Shown: in pieces, positions 62,253 to 64,000 of the stretch
Position numbering within the stretch: the first letter of the stretch is position 1
How the letters are laid out: every line of letters starts with the position of its first letter
Source of the DNA: JBBATK01 sp044228685
Lineage (GTDB): Bacteria; Bacteroidota; Ignavibacteria; Kapaibacteriales; NICIL-2
Direction of reading: 5' to 3'
Assembly: GCA_044228685.1 (NCBI GenBank)
Contig: JBGAUL010000002.1
Span: forward strand, 62,001-126,000
DNA length: 64,000 nucleotides
Program-made: the position numbers and the translations under genes
Notes under the pieces: generated by a model
Databases searched by the model: none
Told to the model about the DNA's origin: nothing
The model's input: only the letters and a program-made list of their open reading frames with translations

Positions 62253-64000
62253 GAACAACACTGATTATACTTCTGGTTGCACTCTGCTGCATGCAGACAC
62301 TCACTGCACAACTCAATCGAGCGGCTTATGGCATCTTCGGACATTATGTCTACGCCATGCACACAGCCGACTTTCAAGCTCTACCAAACAAGCCTTGCTG
62401 CTCACCCATTTTTCAAGATGGAAGTGGATCAAATGCAGAGTTTGGTCTGTTGTGGCAAGCCCCGCTGGCCTCGCAATGGACCTTAAGTGCACGTCTGGCC
62501 TACATTGGATACGGCGGATTACTTAGTACCGATGAAGCTACGACATTCAACATCGATGGTTCGGCAGTGCCGGGAATTATTCGTCATCAGATTGACGCGT
62601 CATTGTCGGCTATTGACTTCGAACCGATGATCGGATTTCGCATCACTGATCGTTTGACCTTGAATGGTGGTCTCATGCTGGGCGGAGTGATCAACGCCAG
62701 CTACACTCAAACTGAGAAAATTGCTAGTCCAAGCTCAACTGCTATTCGCACTAATCAACTCACCGTTCCCGAGCTCGTTGGCAGCGGGGATATTCCCAAT
62801 GCCTCATCGCTCGTGGCAGCCTTGAGTTTTGGTCTCAGCTTTGATATACCGATTGGACATGGAAGTCGGTGGTTTATCACGCCTGAAGCTTTCTACTCGC
62901 TTGCCTTGACCAATGTTGAGAAGAACGATCCATGGAAAGTAAACATGATACGCGCCGGACTGGCACTCAAGTACTCTCCGTCGGATTTCGAGTTACCGCC
63001 TCCACCGCCTAATCAACGCGCACGACTTGTCGCTGCTGTGAAAGCTTATGGCATGATGTCGCCAACCGCAAGTGAGGAGCCAATCGTCAAACTCAAAGTC
63101 GAAGAGTTCCTCACGCGTCAACACAAGCCACTCCTTCCTTACGTTTTCTTCGGGGCAGGGTCGGCAGAATTTCCTCTGCAGTACCATCAAATGAGTGAAG
63201 CGCAGACTGCTGCTTTCGATCCTGAAAAGTTCAGTGATTCGACACTCTTGGGAGTTTATTACGACATGCTAAATATCGTCGGCAAGAGAATGCGCGAGCA
63301 TCCGACGGCGACATTGACTTTGAGCGGCTGTAATTCCAATGAGAGCAGTGAAAAGAACAATCTTGCTCTCTCACAGAAGCGCGCCGAAACTGTCAAGAAC
63401 TACCTCGTCAACACCTGGGGCATTGCCGCTTCGCGCATCGAGCTCAAGTCGCGCAATCTTCCGGCGAACCCATCAAACATCAACAAAGAAGAAGGCATTG
63501 CGGAGAATCGTCGTGTCGAGCTTGCATCCAACGATCCATTTATCATTGCGCCTCTCGTTACTCGAGATACAACTCGCATTTCAACTCCCCCGATTGTTCG
63601 CTTCCGTTCTGAGGTTGATGCTCAAGCCGGTGTTGGAGCCTATTCTATTTCAGCCACCCAAGACAATCGTCTCATACAATCCCTTAACGGAAAAGGCGAT
63701 GTGCCGGAGCATCTGGATTGGAATCTCGAAGACAATTCAACAACAATGCCGCGCAAGGAGACGCCGCTTAATTATGTGTTGCGTGTGACGGATCGTGAAG
63801 GACAAGAGTTCACAACCCAAGCTCAACAGATTCCGGTAGAGCAAATCACAATTGAGAAAAAGCGTCGTGAACGCATGGGCGACAAAGAGATTGATCGCTA
63901 CACCTTGATGTCATTCGGATTCAGTCAAGCCGAAGTCGAAGCCGACAACCAACGCTACATCGAAAGCATTCGCAAAGAGCTGAGTCCTGATGCAAGCGTG
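62249..64000 (+). CDS. OmpA-family outer-membrane protein, partial (3' end cut by window)
   Basis: At least 584 codons, open to the window edge. Signal peptide (LIILLVALCCMQTLTAQ), an N-terminal barrel-like region about 20-250 (SARLAYIGYGGLLS, LNGGLMLGGVIN, FFITPEAFYSLAL-like), then FGAGSAEFP and an OmpA C-terminal peptidoglycan-binding domain about 350-430 (TLTLSGCNSNESSEKNNLAL, SQKRAETVKNYLV, ENRRVELASND). A further region after about 430 resembles the extended OmpA/WD-type proteins found behind T9SS adhesins. Coupled to the PKD protein by ATGA, so the two products are likely partners at the outer membrane. Confidence 0.88.
   Translation, partial: MRTTLIILLVALCCMQTLTAQLNRAAYGIFGHYVYAMHTADFQALPNKPCCSPIFQDGSGSNAEFGLLWQAPLASQWTLSARLAYIGYGGLLSTDEATTFNIDGSAVPGIIRHQIDASLSAIDFEPMIGFRITDRLTLNGGLMLGGVINASYTQTEKIASPSSTAIRTNQLTVPELVGSGDIPNASSLVAALSFGLSFDIPIGHGSRWFITPEAFYSLALTNVEKNDPWKVNMIRAGLALKYSPSDFELPPPPPNQRARLVAAVKAYGMMSPTASEEPIVKLKVEEFLTRQHKPLLPYVFFGAGSAEFPLQYHQMSEAQTAAFDPEKFSDSTLLGVYYDMLNIVGKRMREHPTATLTLSGCNSNESSEKNNLALSQKRAETVKNYLVNTWGIAASRIELKSRNLPANPSNINKEEGIAENRRVELASNDPFIIAPLVTRDTTRISTPPIVRFRSEVDAQAGVGAYSISATQDNRLIQSLNGKGDVPEHLDWNLEDNSTTMPRKETPLNYVLRVTDREGQEFTTQAQQIPVEQITIEKKRRERMGDKEIDRYTLMSFGFSQAEVEADNQRYIESIRKELSPDASV

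Noticed and set aside
1..64000. CRISPR arrays, insertion sequences, integrases, phage genes
   Set aside because: No regularly spaced short repeats, transposase or integrase motifs were seen; the only long repeats are the coding PhoX units.

Overview
The window comes from a Gram-negative bacterium of the Bacteroidota/Chlorobiota (FCB) assemblage, most likely a Kapabacteria- or Ignavibacteria-like lineage. That placement is an inference. It rests on eight secreted proteins ending in a type IX secretion (T9SS, Por) sorting domain, on choice-of-anchor-D and PKD-like adhesins, on OmpA/TonB-dependent outer-membrane proteins, and on recognisable Shine-Dalgarno sequences (AGGAG, GGAGG), which are rare in classical Bacteroidia. 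I see no insertion sequence, prophage or CRISPR array. The DNA looks like ordinary chromosome of medium GC content.

Layout. 1-5.1 kb: the end of a nitrous-oxide reductase maturation cluster (nosL-like tail, nosD, nosF, nosY, a Met/His-rich lipoprotein, an NnrS-family membrane protein). 5.1-9.4 kb: a fasciclin lipoprotein, a TPR protein, then a VOC protein, a DGPF/YciI protein, an ECF42-type sigma factor and a DCC-family protein. 9.4-17.6 kb (minus): a 2721-residue secreted protein that fuses a phytase-type esterase-like domain, a calcineurin-like phosphoesterase and three PhoX/DUF839 units. 17.8-20.4 kb: a TPP riboswitch followed by a TonB-dependent receptor, together a thiamin uptake unit. 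20.6-24.7 kb: three T9SS-exported proteins in one operon (CxxC thioredoxin-like protein, multicopper oxidase, BNR protein with a CDCC cluster). 24.7-26.6 kb (minus): an Nramp metal transporter fused to a UspA domain. 27.0-33.0 kb: a 2026-residue LamG/dockerin-like/cohesin-like adhesin. 33.26 kb: tRNA-His. 33.7-35.4 kb: two tandem paralogues of unknown function.

35.4-41.4 kb (minus): a YjbR/lipoprotein/VWA-OmpA operon, gatC, a cold-shock protein, an isolated nuoA-nuoB pair, a D-amino-acid-oxidase-like FAD enzyme and a membrane protein. 41.5-42.8 kb: panB coupled to a possible c-type haem lipoprotein. 42.8-47.2 kb (minus): a 1467-residue T9SS protein with an IgGFc-binding-type N-terminus. 47.4-51.0 kb: a membrane protein, phosphohexomutase, an Ogt-type DNA methyltransferase-repair protein and a LigB-type dioxygenase. 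51.2-55.1 kb: a small ORF ending at a strong terminator, an MFS transporter and two coupled unknown genes. 55.2-57.1 kb: a glycosyltransferase and rlmH. 57.3-64 kb: a T9SS 5'-nucleotidase, a PKD-type T9SS protein and a translationally coupled OmpA-family protein cut by the window end.

How it fits together. The genes suggest a respiratory organism with N2O reduction and complex I that invests heavily in T9SS-exported enzymes. Two of these (the giant phosphatase and the 5'-nucleotidase) would release phosphate from organic phosphorus outside the cell. Another set handles copper or redox chemistry. Thiamin is imported under riboswitch control. The strongest candidates for something undescribed are the giant multi-phosphatase, the redoxin/multicopper-oxidase/CDCC operon and the Met/His-rich lipoprotein inside the nos cluster.
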